A stretch of 64,000 nucleotides of DNA. Origin: DASVNK01 sp036383895. Its GTDB lineage: Bacteria; Verrucomicrobiota; Verrucomicrobiia; Limisphaerales; SXQI01. Positions within the stretch are counted from its first letter, which is position 1, and each line of letters starts with the position of its first letter. A model generated the notes under the pieces. It made no database searches. It was not told the DNA's origin and saw nothing but the letters and a program-made list of their open reading frames with translations. Location of the stretch: the NCBI GenBank assembly GCA_036383895.1, contig DASVNK010000079.1:8854-72853 (forward strand), given 5' to 3'. Position numbers and translations under genes: made by a program. Shown piece after piece: positions 16,797-25,054 of the stretch.

Positions 16797-18863
16797 ATGG
16801 CAACTACTCCTGGCATTCACAGCGCTTGTAACTTCTCCCACTTTCTTCCAGAGGAGCGTGCTGCAATCGAAACGATCTCGAAGGATTGGTATATCACGAA
16901 CTCCGGGCAACCGCTGGTTTTCAACCAGGCCGTTACCTATCGGTTTATTTTGATTAAACCGACGGATAATTTGCAACATGCGTTTAATTTAGAGCGTGAA
17001 CTTGTGTGCGTGTTCAGTCCCTTCGACGACATTCACCCCCGTACACTCGACGCAATTTCGCGAGCTCAGGAACATTTCCCACATCTTAGGGTTGATAGGA
17101 TTTGCAGCCTTGTCGTCAGTAAGGACAAGAACGTTGCGGAAAAACTCAAGAACTTACTACAGAACGATACTGAAGCTCAGATTGTTATACCTTTCACGTA
17201 CACCGAACTTCAGAAGCCGAGTTCCGATGCGCACTTTTTCCGGAACCGTTTGCGAGCGTACTTTTACACTAGGGACTTGTTCGCTTCTGAGTCCCCGCTA
17301 AAAACCGATCTTTTCTTTTTCGGTCGCACCGATTTGGTTCATCAGTTAGCGGATCGGCACCGAAGTGATCAGGTTTCTGCCCTGTTTGGCCTTAGAAAAG
17401 CTGGCAAAACCTCGCTCATATTCGGCGTACACCGCGCATTGGCAGGGCATGGATTTCCAGCCGTTTTCATCGACTGCCAAACTCCAGCATTTCATCAGAG
17501 ACGATGGTACCAAGCACTTTGGTATGTGTTGAATGAAACCAAACAAGCGTGCGGTGTAGATGCTCGGCTTGCGCTGGAGTCAGAATTTACAAGCGAGAAG
17601 GCCGCCGACCTTTTTGAAAAGTATTTTGTGAAGCTTTGGGAGGCTGCTGGCGCAAAATCCATTCTTCTAACGTTCGACGAGATCGAGAATGCTTCTCCCG
17701 GAATGTCACCTTCTGAACATTGGCGCGGCGACCGTGACTTTGTTCTATTTTGGCAAACTCTGCGATCGCTTTTCCAGCGGAAGCGCGGATTGTTCTCCTA
17801 CCTTATTGTTGGCACAAACCCGAGTAGTAATGAGCAACCCAAGATTGGTGGGCTGGATAATCCAATTTTTGCCCAGTTTCCAAAGTTATACATCCCGCGA
17901 TTTAAAGCGCCTCAGACCCGTGAAATGGTGCGAAGGCTCGGGAAGTTGATGGGACTCGACTTCGACGAATATGTTTACGGGCAACTCACTGAAGACTTCG
18001 GTGGGCACCCTTACCTTATTCGTCATGTGTGCAGCGTGATTCATCGAATTGCTGAACCACACAGGCCCGTGGAGGTTGGTAAAGCACACTACGAAAAGGC
18101 ACGCGCTCAGTTTTTAAGGGAGGGGCGTCGGTACTTCGAAATGATTCTGATCGTCTTGAAGCAACACTACCCGGACGAGTATGAGATGCTCAAGTTTCTC
18201 GCCCTAGGTGATCGCAGGGCTTTCGAAGAATTTGCGCTTGCTGATCCCGCGTATACTGAACACTTAACCGGATATGGGATCGTTGACATGCAGGCGAATG
18301 AATACGTCTTCCGAGTGGATGCTTTGAAGGAGTTCATCGCACAGGAGGCAAAATACCAGAGGATCAACCTCAACAATTCTGAGAAGCTTGCTGAGATTTC
18401 GGAACGACGAAACAAGCTAGAACCGCAGCTCAGATTGCTTTGTAGAAATATGCTACAGGCTTTCTTTGGAGCGGCAGACGCCCGGCAAAAGACACTTGAG
18501 ATATTTGGGCCCAATCGCGCTACGAGCGTGCAGAGCTTGGACTACGCGGAGCTATTCACGCCTGAAAAGGGCCATATCTACTTTGAAGATCTCAGAAAGA
18601 TAATTTCGAAATATTGGGACTGCTTTAAGCATGTTGTAGGGCCAGACAAGGATAAAGTTCTTCACTTTTTGAAGTTGATCAATGAATTGCGTGCGGACGC
18701 GCACGCAAAACAAATACCGGGACGACGAATTTCAGATGGCGCGTGTCGCGTTCAATTTTTTGGAGGAAAAGCTCAAAGGTTTCAATCTATGAGGCCGTGT
18801 GGTGAGATGGTGTCGTGTCGCGAGAAAACGAAGAGGGACCCCCGGAGCTCGTCCCTCCGGTAG
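16797..18863 (+). CDS. Uncharacterised P-loop (STAND/AAA-like) ATPase with HEPN-like C-terminus, frameshifted near 3' end
   Basis: The 688-codon frame encodes three parts. Residues 1-170 are an uncharacterised alpha/beta domain. A P-loop ATPase follows, entered by FFFGR, with Walker A GLRKAGKTS at about 198-206 and Walker B SILLTFDEIENA at about 287-298. From about 520 to the end there is a helical domain whose last helices (LRKIISKYWDCF, then INELRADAHAK) resemble Swt1-type HEPN domains. At 18719-18721 (GGG) the frame appears to have gained one base: the +1 frame gives a fitting helix and stops at 18792, whereas the called frame runs on into Arg/Ser-rich residues. Base composition is visibly AT-richer than in the neighbours, suggesting transfer. 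Related ATPases often sit in defence islands; function here is unknown. Confidence 0.75.
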   Translation: MATTPGIHSACNFSHFLPEERAAIETISKDWYITNSGQPLVFNQAVTYRFILIKPTDNLQHAFNLERELVCVFSPFDDIHPRTLDAISRAQEHFPHLRVDRICSLVVSKDKNVAEKLKNLLQNDTEAQIVIPFTYTELQKPSSDAHFFRNRLRAYFYTRDLFASESPLKTDLFFFGRTDLVHQLADRHRSDQVSALFGLRKAGKTSLIFGVHRALAGHGFPAVFIDCQTPAFHQRRWYQALWYVLNETKQACGVDARLALESEFTSEKAADLFEKYFVKLWEAAGAKSILLTFDEIENASPGMSPSEHWRGDRDFVLFWQTLRSLFQRKRGLFSYLIVGTNPSSNEQPKIGGLDNPIFAQFPKLYIPRFKAPQTREMVRRLGKLMGLDFDEYVYGQLTEDFGGHPYLIRHVCSVIHRIAEPHRPVEVGKAHYEKARAQFLREGRRYFEMILIVLKQHYPDEYEMLKFLALGDRRAFEEFALADPAYTEHLTGYGIVDMQANEYVFRVDALKEFIAQEAKYQRINLNNSEKLAEISERRNKLEPQLRLLCRNMLQAFFGAADARQKTLEIFGPNRATSVQSLDYAELFTPEKGHIYFEDLRKIISKYWDCFKHVVGPDKDKVLHFLKLINELRADAHAKQIPGRRISDGACRVQFFGGKAQRFQSMRPCGEMVSCREKTKRDPRSSSLR
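18833..18857. repeat. Palindromic element GGGAC-N11-GTCCC, copy 1
   Basis: GAGGGAC (18833-18839) pairs with GTCCCTC (18851-18857). The same layout, GGGAC, 11 bases, GTCCC, followed by TCCG, occurs again at 19204-19224, on the other side of the DUF433 gene. Likely a short dispersed repeat family. Confidence 0.6.
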
Positions 18864-18883
18864 AATGAAGGCACCGCTACAAT

Positions 18884-19111
18884 GTGCAGCGGGCTGGAAT
18901 CCGTTCGGGGTACCCGATTGTGGAGGGGACGCGGATTGGGGTGCATGATGTGGTTGCGTTGTATCGGACGGGGGCTTCGGCGGATGAGGTGGTGCAGAGT
19001 TTGCCGAAGTTGACGCGGGCGCAGGTTTTTGAGTGCTTGGCGTACTATGAGCATCATCGCGCGCAGTTGGATCTTTTGGTTAAGGGGCAGATTGCTCGCG
19101 TGGACGAGTGA
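18884..19111 (+). CDS. DUF433 family protein (antitoxin-like)
   Basis: A 75-residue protein starting with GTG. It has the DUF433 pattern: GYPIVEGTRIGVHDVVALYRTG, then a helix-turn-helix-like end (LPKLTRAQVFECLAYYEHHR). In many genomes DUF433 proteins are antitoxins paired with a PIN-like DUF5615 toxin. No such toxin follows here, and no other gene fits up to 19297. The frame extends five codons upstream of the GTG to a stop, so the N-terminus may be short compared with the family. The gene sits between two similar palindromes. Confidence 0.75.
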   Translation: MQRAGIRSGYPIVEGTRIGVHDVVALYRTGASADEVVQSLPKLTRAQVFECLAYYEHHRAQLDLLVKGQIARVDE

Positions 19112-19203
19112 GATTTGAGAGGGGGCGGAGACGGTAGAGTTTGGTTCGTTGGCGCGAATTGGCGGCGTGGTGAGTTGTTGATGGCGTCGCGCGATGTTGA
19201 AGT

Positions 19204-19224
19204 GGGACTCGGGGACCTCGTCCC
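19204..19224. repeat. Palindromic element GGGAC-N11-GTCCC, copy 2
   Basis: GGGAC (19204-19208) and GTCCC (19220-19224) with an 11-base centre. It shares the 12-base CTCGTCCCTCCG with the copy at 18833. Together they flank the DUF433 gene. Confidence 0.6.
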
Positions 19225-19297
19225 TCCGTTTTAGATGTTGCTCCGCTTTGCGGCGGGCTTGCGCCGCTGGCGATCATACTTATACTCCGCCGTCTTT

Positions 19298-20284
19298 ATG
19301 AAGAGTCCGATTCGTGTGGCGGTGACTGGCGCGGCTGGTCAGATTGGTTATTCGCTTTTGTTCAGGATTGCGTCGGGGTCGATGTTTGGGGCGGAGCAGC
19401 CGGTGATTTTGCATTTGATCGAGATTGAGCCGGCGTTGCCGGCGTTGCAGGGGGTGGTGATGGAGCTGGATGATTGTGCGTTCCCGCTGTTGAAGGGGAT
19501 CGTGCCGACGGCGAACTTGGATGAGGGGTTTCGCGGGGTGAATTGGGCGTTGCTGGTGGGGAGTGTGCCGCGGAAGCAGGGGATGGAGCGGAAGGATTTG
19601 CTGGGGATTAACGGGAAGATTTTCATCGGGCAGGGGCAGGCGATCCAGCGGAATGCGGCGAAGGATGTGCGGATTTTGGTGGTGGGGAATCCGTGCAATA
19701 CGAATTGCCTGATCGCGATGAATAATGCGCCGGATGTGCCGAAGGATCGGTGGCATGCGATGACGCGGTTGGATGAGAATCGGGCGAAGTCGCAGCTCGC
19801 GCAGAAGGCGAAGGTGGATACGACGGCGGTGACGAATGTGACGATTTGGGGGAATCATTCGTCGACGCAGTATCCGGATTTTTACAATGCGAAGATTAAC
19901 GGGCAGGCGGCGACGGAGGTGATCCGGGATGAGGCGTGGTTGAAGGGGGATTTTATCGCGACGGTGCAGCAGCGCGGGGCGGCGATCATCAAGGCGCGCG
20001 GGGCGTCGAGTGCGGCGAGCGCGGCGAATGCGGTAGTGGATAGTGTGCGGTCGATCGTGACGCCGACGGCGAACGGGGATTGGAACAGCGTGGCGATTCA
20101 TTCGGACGGGAGCTACGGGTGCGAGAAGGGGTTGATTACGTCGTTCCCGATTCGGAGTGACGGGCAGAAGTTGGAGATCGTGCAGGGGTTGCCGGTGAAT
20201 GAGTTCAGCCGCGGGAAGATCGATGCGACGTTGAATGAGTTGAAGGAGGAGAAGGCGCTGGTGGCGGAATTGCTGCCGAAATAA
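19298..20284 (+). CDS. mdh: Malate dehydrogenase
   Basis: NAD-dependent enzyme of the TCA cycle, 328 residues from the ATG at 19298 (the frame extends upstream but the extra residues do not fit). The nucleotide fold starts with VAVTGAAGQIGYSLLFRI. The catalytic histidine lies in IWGNHSSTQYPDF and the substrate arginine in the TRLDENRAKSQLA helix. It is of the cytosolic/bacterial type that also occurs in many Gram-negatives. The thioredoxin-like gene starts 20 bases later, so a shared transcript is possible. Confidence 0.95.
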   Translation: MKSPIRVAVTGAAGQIGYSLLFRIASGSMFGAEQPVILHLIEIEPALPALQGVVMELDDCAFPLLKGIVPTANLDEGFRGVNWALLVGSVPRKQGMERKDLLGINGKIFIGQGQAIQRNAAKDVRILVVGNPCNTNCLIAMNNAPDVPKDRWHAMTRLDENRAKSQLAQKAKVDTTAVTNVTIWGNHSSTQYPDFYNAKINGQAATEVIRDEAWLKGDFIATVQQRGAAIIKARGASSAASAANAVVDSVRSIVTPTANGDWNSVAIHSDGSYGCEKGLITSFPIRSDGQKLEIVQGLPVNEFSRGKIDATLNELKEEKALVAELLPK

Positions 20285-20289
20285 AAAAC

Positions 20290-20318
20290 CACGAATGGAC
20301 ACGAATGAACACGAATCC
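20290..20318. repeat. CACGAAT repeat at start of thioredoxin-like gene
   Basis: The heptamer CACGAAT occurs three times in a row, spaced 10-11 bases, and overlaps the ATG at 20305. It is a short direct repeat; similar CACGAAT-rich spacers are familiar to me from Verrucomicrobial and Planctomycete genomes, but this was not searched. Confidence 0.5.
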
Positions 20319-20673
20319 TGGTTGGGGATTTCCGCCTTTGCGGTCGCTAACTGAAACCGAGATTCAGTCATTCCTTTCCGAGCGTCCATACAGTGTGATT
20401 CACTTAGACGCTGCTTGGGACGGATACGGGAAATTGTTCGCGGAAAAGCTCGTTGCGGCGTCGAAAGCGATGCCGGACGTCGGATTTGCGACAATGGATT
20501 CGGACAAGGAGGAAGCATTCGCCAGAACAATCGGTTTAACGAATGTGCCGATGGCTCTTTATTTTCACGGAGAGAAGCTGATCGCCTCCATCATAGGTCA
20601 CAAGCAAGATCTCCAGGAGAACATTCGAAGGGTGAAGGCTGGTGAGTCGATTGACGGTGGTGCTGGCCGATGA
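20305..20673 (+). CDS. Thioredoxin-fold protein without CxxC
   Basis: A 122-residue cytoplasmic protein with the thioredoxin fold order: helix, strand VIHLDAAWDG, long helix, strand VGFATMDSD, the cis-proline loop (TNVPMALYF) and final helix. The usual WCGPC active site reads AAWDGYGK, so both cysteines are missing and it cannot be a disulfide reductase. It overlaps the next gene by 4 bases (ATGA) and belongs to the group leading to hisD and hisC. It may act as a scaffold or chaperone-like partner. Confidence 0.8.
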   Translation: MNTNPGWGFPPLRSLTETEIQSFLSERPYSVIHLDAAWDGYGKLFAEKLVAASKAMPDVGFATMDSDKEEAFARTIGLTNVPMALYFHGEKLIASIIGHKQDLQENIRRVKAGESIDGGAGR

Positions 20674-20957
20674 CGACGATTTTGGCATCCATTCTCTTCG
20701 TGATCCCGATTCTGGTGTTAGCGTTGGGAATTGCGAGTGTCGTCGGCGTGGTTGCGATCATTGTTCGAGTTAAGCAACTCGCAGTCTTGTCCGGAGCAGC
20801 GTGTGTTGTTGTTGCGCTATTTTGCTTATTCTTTTTACGGTCTGCGCGCGAAGAGGAAGTCCTTTTCACAGGTGCTTTGGGCGTTACTTCTTTGATCGCG
20901 GCCATCGCACTTGTATTTTTCGAGCGGAGACCTAAGAAGGAAAGTTCTGGCGACTAA
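20670..20957 (+). CDS. Small membrane protein with three helices
   Basis: A 95-residue protein with hydrophobic segments at about 4-30, 36-57 and 65-84 and a basic-acidic C-terminal tail. No family is recognised. The 4-base overlap with the thioredoxin-like gene and the absence of any gap before hisD make it part of one coupled transcript. Confidence 0.7.
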   Translation: MTTILASILFVIPILVLALGIASVVGVVAIIVRVKQLAVLSGAACVVVALFCLFFLRSAREEEVLFTGALGVTSLIAAIALVFFERRPKKESSGD

Positions 20958-22268
20958 ATGAATATTCTCAAATTCACGGACAAGAATTATCCGGCGCGGG
21001 TGGAGGAGTTGGTGGGGCACTCGAGTTTGTTTGACCCGGTGGTGGATGAGCGGGTGCGGGAGATTATCCAGTCGGTGCGCACGGGAGGGGATGAGGCGCT
21101 GCTGGCGTTGACGGCGCGGTTTGACGGGGCGGAGTTGACGGCCGAACAGATCGCGGTGACGGCGACGGAGAAGTTCAATGCGTCGCTGCTGGCGGATGAG
21201 GAATTGCGCGCTGCGGTGGAAGCGGCGCACAAGAATATTCGGGATTTTGCGCGGCGGTCGCTGCGGAGGAATTGGAGCGCGAAGAATAGCCAGGGGGCGC
21301 GGGTGGGGGAGAAGTTCGACGCGTTCGGGCGGGTGGGGATTTATATTCCGGGGGGGACTGCGCCGCTGGTTTCGACGGCGTTGATGACCGTGACGCTGGC
21401 GAAGGCGGCGGGTTGCCCGGAGATCGTGGTGTGCACGCCGCCGAATCGCGAGGGGCGGATTAATTCTGCGTTGTTGTATGCGCTGAATATCGCGGGGGCG
21501 ACGGAGATTTATAAGGCGGGCGGGGCGCAGGCGATTGCGGCGATGGCGCTGGGGACGGCGACGGTGCGGCGCGTGCAGAAGATTTTTGGGCCGGGGAACG
21601 CTTACGTGGTGGCGGCGAAGCGGATGTTGGTGGGGCATGTGGCGATCGATCTGTTGCCGGGGCCGAGCGAGGTGCTGGTGTTGGCGGATGACACGGCGGA
21701 TGCGTCGTTCGCGGCGGCGGATTTGCTGGCGCAGGCGGAGCATGGTTCGGGACACGAGCGGGTGTGGCTGGTGACGACTTCGGGGAAGGTGTTGAAGGCG
21801 GTGGAGAAGGAGATCGCGCGGCAGTTGCCGAAGTTGTCGCGGCGGGAATTCATCGAGAAGGCGCTGGCGAATAACGGGTGGTTGATCCAGGTGAAGTCGA
21901 GTGACGAGGCGATCGCGCTGGCGAATCGGCTGGCGCCGGAGCATTGCGAGATCATGTGCAAGAAGCCGCGGGTGGTGGCGGAACGAATTCTGACGGCGGG
22001 CGCAATTTTCCTGGGGCCGCAATCGCCGACGGTGCTGGGGGATTATGTGGCGGGGCCGAGTCACACGCTGCCGACGGGCGGGGCGGGGGCGTCGTTCCCG
22101 GGGCTGACGGTGGATATGTTCCAGCGGCGGACGAGCGTGGTGGAGTATGACGCGAAGGCACTGCGGAAGTCGGTGGCGTTCGTGCAGAAATTTGCGGCGA
22201 TGGAGGGGTTGGATGCGCACGGGCGGTCGGCGGAGATTCGGTTGGGCAAGGCCGGAGGGAAGAAGTGA
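20958..22268 (+). CDS. hisD: Histidinol dehydrogenase
   Basis: The 436-residue enzyme makes the last two oxidation steps of histidine synthesis, from histidinol to histidine, with NAD and zinc. Recognised blocks are GRVGIYIPGGTAPLVSTALM, GPSEVLVLADDTADASFAA, LLAQAEHG (zinc ligands Q and H) and VAGPSHTLPTGG. The ATG directly follows the stop of the membrane gene and its end overlaps hisC by four bases (GTGA). Confidence 0.97.
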   Translation: MNILKFTDKNYPARVEELVGHSSLFDPVVDERVREIIQSVRTGGDEALLALTARFDGAELTAEQIAVTATEKFNASLLADEELRAAVEAAHKNIRDFARRSLRRNWSAKNSQGARVGEKFDAFGRVGIYIPGGTAPLVSTALMTVTLAKAAGCPEIVVCTPPNREGRINSALLYALNIAGATEIYKAGGAQAIAAMALGTATVRRVQKIFGPGNAYVVAAKRMLVGHVAIDLLPGPSEVLVLADDTADASFAAADLLAQAEHGSGHERVWLVTTSGKVLKAVEKEIARQLPKLSRREFIEKALANNGWLIQVKSSDEAIALANRLAPEHCEIMCKKPRVVAERILTAGAIFLGPQSPTVLGDYVAGPSHTLPTGGAGASFPGLTVDMFQRRTSVVEYDAKALRKSVAFVQKFAAMEGLDAHGRSAEIRLGKAGGKK

Positions 22269-23377
22269 GTTCGCGGCGAGTGACGTCGTTGATTCGGCCT
22301 TTGGTGCGGAAGTTGCATCCGTATGTTCCGGGCGAGCAGCCGAAGATTAAGGGGCTAATCAAATTAAACACGAACGAGAATCCGTATCCGCCCGCCCCCG
22401 CCGTCTTGCGGGCGATCAAGGCGGCGACCGATTCGCGATTGCGGCTGTATCCAAATCCCACTGCGCAGGTCCTGCGGGAGAAGCTGGCGGAACTGCATGG
22501 TTGCAAGGCGGAGAATATTTTCGTGGGGAATGGTTCGGACGAAGTGCTGGCGCTGGCGGTGCGGGCGTTCGTTGAGCCGGAAGGGGCGATGGTGAAAGCT
22601 TCGCGCGCGACGGTGCAGTATTTCACGCCGAGCTATTCGTTATATCCTGTTCTCGCGGAGACGCACGGGGCGAAGATTAATGCGGTGCCATTGAAGGCGG
22701 ATTTTTCTTTGCCGAGTATACCGGAATTGCGGCGTGGAAAGGCTTGGAACTTCAACGCGGCGCTCACGTTGGTGACCACACCGAACGCGCCGAGTGGTCG
22801 CGGATACGAGACGGAGGAGTTGGAGCGGTTGTGCCTGGCGCATCGCGGCGTGGTGTTGCTGGATGAGGCGTACGTCGATTTTGCGGATGCGAATGCGATG
22901 GAGCTGGCGCAGAAATATCCGCATGTGCTGGTGGCGAGGACGTTTTCGAAGGCGTATTCGTTGTGCTTTCAGCGCGTGGGATATTGTGTTGGACATCCGG
23001 AGCTGATCGAGGCGCTGGATAAAATTCGCGATAGCTACAACGTGAATGGGTTGGGGCAGATCGCGGCGGTGGCGACGCTGGAGAATCTGGATTATTACCG
23101 AAAGAATTTTGCGAAGATCATTAAGACGCGGACGCGGTTGAGCGAGGGCTTAACCGAACTTGGGTTCGAAGTGTTGCCGAGCCAGACGAATTTTATTTTG
23201 GCGAAGCCGCCGGGCAGAGCGGCAGAGGAGTGGCTGGAATTGTTGCGCGAGCGGAAGATTTTGGTGCGGTGGTTCAAGTATCCCGAGGTGCGGGATTATT
23301 TGCGGATTACGATCGGAACCGACGTAGAGGCGGAGGGATTGATTGCGGCTTCAAAATCTATTCTAAAGGTTAAGTAG
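22265..23377 (+). CDS. hisC: Histidinol-phosphate aminotransferase
   Basis: A 370-residue PLP enzyme that converts imidazole acetol phosphate to histidinol phosphate with glutamate. It starts with GTG overlapping the hisD stop; a GGAGGGAAG site precedes it. The N-terminus has the family motif LNTNENPYPPAP. The PLP lysine is in ARTFSKAYSL and the cofactor aspartate in YVDFAD. Other his genes are not in the window. Its end overlaps the convergent small membrane gene by 8 bases. Confidence 0.96.
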   Translation: MSSRRVTSLIRPLVRKLHPYVPGEQPKIKGLIKLNTNENPYPPAPAVLRAIKAATDSRLRLYPNPTAQVLREKLAELHGCKAENIFVGNGSDEVLALAVRAFVEPEGAMVKASRATVQYFTPSYSLYPVLAETHGAKINAVPLKADFSLPSIPELRRGKAWNFNAALTLVTTPNAPSGRGYETEELERLCLAHRGVVLLDEAYVDFADANAMELAQKYPHVLVARTFSKAYSLCFQRVGYCVGHPELIEALDKIRDSYNVNGLGQIAAVATLENLDYYRKNFAKIIKTRTRLSEGLTELGFEVLPSQTNFILAKPPGRAAEEWLELLRERKILVRWFKYPEVRDYLRITIGTDVEAEGLIAASKSILKVK

Positions 23378-23636
23378 CGGGCTCTTGCTGGGAACATTCA
23401 CGTGGCGGGTTTTTCTTCCACTTGATCCAGCCGCGAATGTTGATGCCGATGTAAATGAGGTTGGAGATGACGCTGGGCATGCTTTGGGCGACTACGCCGA
23501 AGATGAGCCAGCCGATGCAGCCGATGGTGCCGATGAGAAAGCCGAGTTTGCGTTGCTTGGTGAGGAACCAGGCTCCGAAAAGATTGCCGATCATGCCGAG
23601 CCAATCGGAGCCGTAAAAGCGGCCGAAACTTTCCAT
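23370..23636 (-). CDS. Small membrane protein, PnuC-like fragment
   Basis: An 88-residue protein with three hydrophobic segments and a short basic tail with GWIKW. The order and the tryptophan-rich end resemble the last part of PnuC-type vitamin transporters, but it is much shorter than the usual 200 residues. It could be a small stand-alone protein of the same fold, or a relic. It overlaps hisC tail to tail. Confidence 0.5.
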   Translation of the reverse strand: MESFGRFYGSDWLGMIGNLFGAWFLTKQRKLGFLIGTIGCIGWLIFGVVAQSMPSVISNLIYIGINIRGWIKWKKNPPRECSQQEPAT

Positions 23637-23759
23637 ACCGATTCATCCGCGCACTAGTGGCTTCAGTCAATCAGGCGGGTGGATGAACGTGGTGACACCT
23701 GGGGAACGGAAAAGGTCCGAGGCCAAGCATTCTCGCAAGCGCCCCGCAGCAGGTAAGAA

Positions 23760-24041
23760 TTAAGCCGCGGCAGGTTGGCCGGGAAAACCTGGGTGGGGTG
23801 CGCTGGTTGACAATCCATCGCTGCCGATGGATTCCGTGGGGCAGTTGCTAATCGCCCCTTCCAAAGCGGCGATCTCGTGCGGTGATTCCGGTTGTCGGAA
23901 GACGTACGAATTGCCTGTTTCAGCGTCGCGCGTGATCGATTCGGGTGCAATCTGTCGGCAAAGGTCGCAGTCGACGCAGGTGGTATCGACGTAGAATTTA
24001 CCGGTTGCATTGCGGGCTGCTTTCGAATTTCGGTCGGCCAT
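23760..24041 (-). CDS. 4Fe-4S ferredoxin-like protein
   Basis: A 93-residue protein starting at the ATG at 24041. The cysteines CVDCDLC and, later, the final NCPTESI form the CxxCxxC...CP set of one 4Fe-4S cluster. Length fits ferredoxins of the kind used as electron carriers. The C-terminal tail is Ala/Pro-rich and may be disordered. It is divergent from the LysR regulator at 24102, which probably controls it. The open frame continues upstream to 24770 but this belongs to the antisense of the regulator. Confidence 0.8.
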   Translation of the reverse strand: MADRNSKAARNATGKFYVDTTCVDCDLCRQIAPESITRDAETGNSYVFRQPESPHEIAALEGAISNCPTESIGSDGLSTSAPHPGFPGQPAAA

Positions 24042-24101
24042 AACGATACGAAAAGTAACGTGAGTTGATATTTGCTGGAAATTCATAAGCAGAATACATT
24101 T

Positions 24102-25025
24102 ATGCAGCGCATGAATCAGTTCCTTGCGACCGTTCCGTTCGATTTGTATGAGCTCGCGTTGTTTCATCTCGTCGTAAAGCATCGCAGTTTCACGAAAGCG
24201 GCGGCGCTTGCTGGACTTACACAGAGTGCGATTACACGGCAGATTCAGGGGATCGAAAGCGCGCTGGGAGTTGAGTTGCTCAAGCGCACGACCCGATCGA
24301 TCGCGCTGACTCCCGCAGGGCAATATTTGGCTTCGGAGGCGATACGATTGCTTGGGGATGTGGAGAGCACGCTCAGGCTGTTGCAGCAGGACTATGCGAA
24401 CGCACCGAAAGAGGTTCGCGTGAATGTGTCGCGGTCGGTTGGATTGGCGTATCTGCCGGGATTCTTCCACGCGAATTTGCGGAAGGTGCAGAATGTCACG
24501 TATCGGCTGCACTTCAGCCGAAGCGATGAAATCCTGCTCGCATTGGAAGCAGATGAGCAGGACATCGGAGTGCTGAATGCGCCGCGCCGCCTGCCGCCGA
24601 CGCTCCGGGTCACGCATCGGTTTCAGGATGTTTTCACGTTTGTGGCGCCGGTTGCGCTTGCTGCGGAATACTTTTCTCTGAAAAAGAACCAGGCTCAGCA
24701 CGAGTGGCTGGTGCGTCAGAAATGGCTTATTTACGCGGAGGAATCGAATACAGGAAAAGAGCTGCGGCAATGGCTGCGGCGTGAAGGATTGCGCCTCAAC
24801 GAGCAGGCTGAGTTCGACAATTTTGATCTGATCATCAACCTCGTGTCTCTGGGGATGGGATGCAGCATAGTCCCGGTCCGTGCGCTAGCGCTCTACGCAC
24901 ATAAGAAAACGATGCAGCGACTCCCGTATGATTCGCCGCTGGTGCGCGAATTGGTCGTGTTAGTTCGGAAACGTCAGAAGCCCGCGGCACATGTATCGAC
25001 CTTCGTGTCGCACATACTGTTCTGA
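24102..25025 (+). CDS. LysR-family transcription regulator
   Basis: A 307-residue regulator. The N-terminal winged helix-turn-helix is clear (FTKAAALAGLTQSAITRQIQGIESALGVELL, about residues 29-58). The C-terminal two-lobe substrate-binding fold follows (about 92-300). LysR proteins usually control a divergent neighbour: here that is the ferredoxin gene, with 60 bases between starts. The effector is unknown. Another ATG lies three codons downstream; a TTG start at 24072 is less likely. Confidence 0.9.
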   Translation: MQRMNQFLATVPFDLYELALFHLVVKHRSFTKAAALAGLTQSAITRQIQGIESALGVELLKRTTRSIALTPAGQYLASEAIRLLGDVESTLRLLQQDYANAPKEVRVNVSRSVGLAYLPGFFHANLRKVQNVTYRLHFSRSDEILLALEADEQDIGVLNAPRRLPPTLRVTHRFQDVFTFVAPVALAAEYFSLKKNQAQHEWLVRQKWLIYAEESNTGKELRQWLRREGLRLNEQAEFDNFDLIINLVSLGMGCSIVPVRALALYAHKKTMQRLPYDSPLVRELVVLVRKRQKPAAHVSTFVSHILF

Positions 25026-25054
25026 GGCCGAGCGGACTTAAAGATTTACTGCTA

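Noticed and set aside
19280..20530. Long minus-strand frame opposite malate dehydrogenase
   Set aside because: Arg/His/Pro-rich antisense frame; the plus-strand enzyme is certain.
20835..22220. Long minus-strand frame opposite hisD
   Set aside because: It is the shadow of a high-GC gene: mostly Arg, His, Pro and Leu, with no recognisable fold. hisD on the other strand is certain.
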